DNA of 6,242 nucleotides from Candidatus Cloacimonadota bacterium (GTDB lineage Bacteria; Cloacimonadota; Cloacimonadia; Cloacimonadales; WRIO01), in assembly GCA_017998585.1 (NCBI GenBank), contig JAGOCT010000111.1, positions 1 to 6,242 on the forward strand. Reading direction: 5' to 3'. This document shows positions 4,883 through 6,242 of this stretch, in pieces (positions within the stretch are counted from its first letter, which is position 1; each line of letters opens with the position of its first letter). The translations under genes were made by a program, and so were the position numbers. Under the pieces are notes generated by a model. That model worked only from the letters and a program-made list of their open reading frames with translations, made no database searches and had not been told where the DNA came from.

Positions 4883-4910
4883 GCAGTAAAAATAAAAAAA
4901 GCTGAGATAA

Positions 4911-5900
4911 ATGTACCTGAAAAATAAAGAACGCATACAATACCTGAATCTGTTTAAAGCCATTCTCGTGATCGGAATGATCAGTGGACATGCTGTCATG
5001 CTCTTATCTTCATCAAAATCTCAATATTCTCTATATTACAAGAATTACATTAACCTGATCACTTTTTCTGGTTTTCTGTTTGCATTTGGTATTATTCATG
5101 AGCGGATTATTTCTTGTAGCAAATTAAATTATGCTAAATTTACCAGCCAGATTTTTAAACTACTGACGGCATTTTACATTTCAGGGATTTCTTATCGGAT
5201 ATTAGTAAAACCAGGCAATATCAGCTTCAAGAAACTTGCAGATATTCTGATATTAAAAGACATCCCTGGCTATTCTGAATTTTTGCTGGCATTTACTGTG
5301 ATTCAGGTACTGGGATTATTGTTATATTTACTCCCTGAAAAACTCAAAAAGAGTATATGGCTCTACCTTGTGTTAATACTCATTTCAGTCCTTTCGACTA
5401 TCTTCATCAAAAAAGGTTTTCGATTGTCTTATCCGGCACTGATATTTGGATCAAACTTTTTTGGCGCATTTCCGGTTCTTCAATACAGTGCCTGGTTTTT
5501 TGCTGGTATTTTGTATAAATGGAATCGTTTTAAACTGAATATTTATAGTTTTATTGTCTGTTTGGCTTTAACCTGTCTGTATATCACTTATTATATAAAA
5601 GCCGGGCATTTCGCAAAACGTTTTCCGCCTTCTTTTTTTTGGATAACCGGTTCAGCTTTTCCGCTTTGGGTCATGCTAAAAGGCTCATTACTGGCTGAGC
5701 AATACAGGCAGAAGATACCAGACTTTTTGTTTTCTTTTTTTAACAATATCGGTGAAAATACGCTTTTTTATCTCATTATCAGTAATATAGCTCTTTTTGC
5801 TTTGAGTAGTCATCTTCAACTCAGTTTTATAACAGCTCTTTTAACCGGATTAGTTATTGTTATTGTGATTCACTATTTAACTGGAATTATTCGAAAATGA
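4911..5900 (+). CDS. Acyltransferase-3-like integral membrane protein, 329 aa
   Basis: Ten hydrophobic segments are visible at about residues 12-33, 46-62, 81-98, 122-141, 149-167, 183-203, 210-229, 242-261, 284-300 and 305-327. This matches the ten-helix core of acyltransferase-3 (OafA/NodX-type) proteins, which move acyl groups onto extracytoplasmic sugars or peptidoglycan. Family-like blocks are YLNLFKAILVIGMISGH (11-27), FPPSFFWITGSA (238-249) and IGENTLFYLIISN (280-292). The family's R-x10-H motif appears as K16-x10-H27: the spacing is right but the arginine is replaced by lysine, so activity or exact family membership is uncertain. An in-frame TAA ends directly before the ATG at 4911, so no longer start is possible. 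The Shine-Dalgarno is weak (TGAGA), suggesting modest translation. The promoter is good, and no terminator is visible after the stop. No glycan gene is nearby to indicate a substrate. Confidence 0.75.
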   Translation: MYLKNKERIQYLNLFKAILVIGMISGHAVMLLSSSKSQYSLYYKNYINLITFSGFLFAFGIIHERIISCSKLNYAKFTSQIFKLLTAFYISGISYRILVKPGNISFKKLADILILKDIPGYSEFLLAFTVIQVLGLLLYLLPEKLKKSIWLYLVLILISVLSTIFIKKGFRLSYPALIFGSNFFGAFPVLQYSAWFFAGILYKWNRFKLNIYSFIVCLALTCLYITYYIKAGHFAKRFPPSFFWITGSAFPLWVMLKGSLLAEQYRQKIPDFLFSFFNNIGENTLFYLIISNIALFALSSHLQLSFITALLTGLVIVIVIHYLTGIIRK

Positions 5901-6030
5901 GGTTTGACACAGATCGCTTTTTGAGACACAGATTTGACTAATTTAACAGAAAAAAGTAAAAAAATGACAGAGAAGTTTTAGATCAGAAGGAGTAAATCAA
6001 AACGTATTTTTTTAAGCTCAAAAATATATC

Positions 6031-6059
6031 TTGACTAATGTGAATAAAGAACATAAAAT
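6031..6059 (+). promoter_or_regulatory. Promoter of the 3' partial secreted gene
   Basis: TTGACT (6031-6036), a 17-base spacer and TAAAAT (6054-6059) each match five of six bases of the sigma-70 consensus. The predicted start near 6066 leaves a leader of about 22 bases that contains AGGAGG. This is the most canonical promoter in the window. Confidence 0.6.
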
Positions 6060-6087
6060 AGCAACCAGAAATAACAGGAGGAATAAA

Positions 6088-6242
6088 GTGAATAAGAAGA
6101 TGCTGATTTTACTATTTGTATGCGTTTGGATTTCTTTAAATGCCTCGGAATTTTTATGTCTCAAAGAGAATATCCCTCAGAAGCAGGAATCTCTGGTAAT
6201 AGATAAAGGACAACTGATTTTATCATCTGCCCAAAGAGAAAC
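6088..6242 (+). CDS. Secreted protein, N-terminal 51 residues, runs off right edge
   Basis: GTG at 6088 is preferred because a full AGGAGG (6076-6081) lies six bases upstream; the in-frame ATG at 6100 would have overlong spacing. The protein starts MNKKMLILLFVCVWISLNAS, a standard signal peptide with two lysines and a hydrophobic core, and cleavage is likely after NAS or nearby. The visible mature part (EFLCLKENIPQKQESLVIDK) shows no recognisable domain and the rest lies outside the window. It has its own promoter and is not obviously co-transcribed with the acyltransferase-like gene, 187 bases upstream. Family unknown. Confidence 0.8.
   Translation, partial: MNKKMLILLFVCVWISLNASEFLCLKENIPQKQESLVIDKGQLILSSAQRE

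Noticed and set aside
5906..5933. Nine-base direct repeat GACACAGAT (5906-5914 and 5925-5933)
   Set aside because: It is short and AT-rich in context, with no dyad or promoter relation, so not enough to call a feature.

Overview
The window is a low-GC bacterial segment with a mix of anaerobe-type genes: a 2[4Fe-4S] ferredoxin, a ferritin-like diiron protein and two secreted proteins. Every intergenic gap longer than about 300 bases is full of hairpin-forming repeats or a palindrome. The secreted proteins (an N-terminal signal followed by a DGSGQYNTIQSAVNAA parallel beta-helix start; a second one with FYWVCFPYL, WIGYF and YVPIYLDL blocks) and the repeat style resemble what I recall of Candidatus Cloacimonadota. 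This lineage is an inference from memory, not a search; Bacteroidota or a related candidate phylum cannot be excluded.

Layout, left to right. Positions 1-442 (minus) hold the N-terminal part of a secreted beta-helix protein, running off the left edge. Positions 443-887 have no gene but hold a half copy of a GC-rich hairpin element and a module of about 115 bases present twice. A secreted protein of unknown function (minus) covers 888-1949; its start should be the signal-peptide Met at 1949, not the upstream ATG at 1994. Positions 1950-2593 are AT-rich and geneless, with one strong palindrome. A DUF454/YbaN inner-membrane protein (2594-2968, minus) is divergent from a ferritin-like/rubrerythrin-type protein (3416-3886, plus). 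Between them lies a 285-base MITE-like element (3037-3321) with 17-base terminal inverted repeats, a 7-of-8 matching target duplication and a nested pair of GTAG-headed REP-like hairpins.

The ferritin-like gene converges on a 54-residue ferredoxin gene (4268-4432, minus). Between them are two inverted copies of a double-hairpin repeat and the ferredoxin terminator. The ferredoxin gene is followed by a four-copy 50-51-base tandem array of GTAG-headed hairpins (4623-4825). Then comes a ten-helix acyltransferase-3-like membrane protein (4911-5900, plus), and finally the start of another secreted protein (6088 to the right edge, plus) with a clear promoter and Shine-Dalgarno site.

How the genes fit together: the ferredoxin and the ferritin-like protein suit a strict anaerobe's electron-transfer and oxidative-stress needs, but they are separate transcription units and no operon is evident in the window. 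The most notable non-coding signals are the nested mobile repeats, the compensatory changes between hairpin copies, and a promoter segment of 17 bases (16 identical) shared by the ferredoxin gene and the acyltransferase-like gene on opposite strands.
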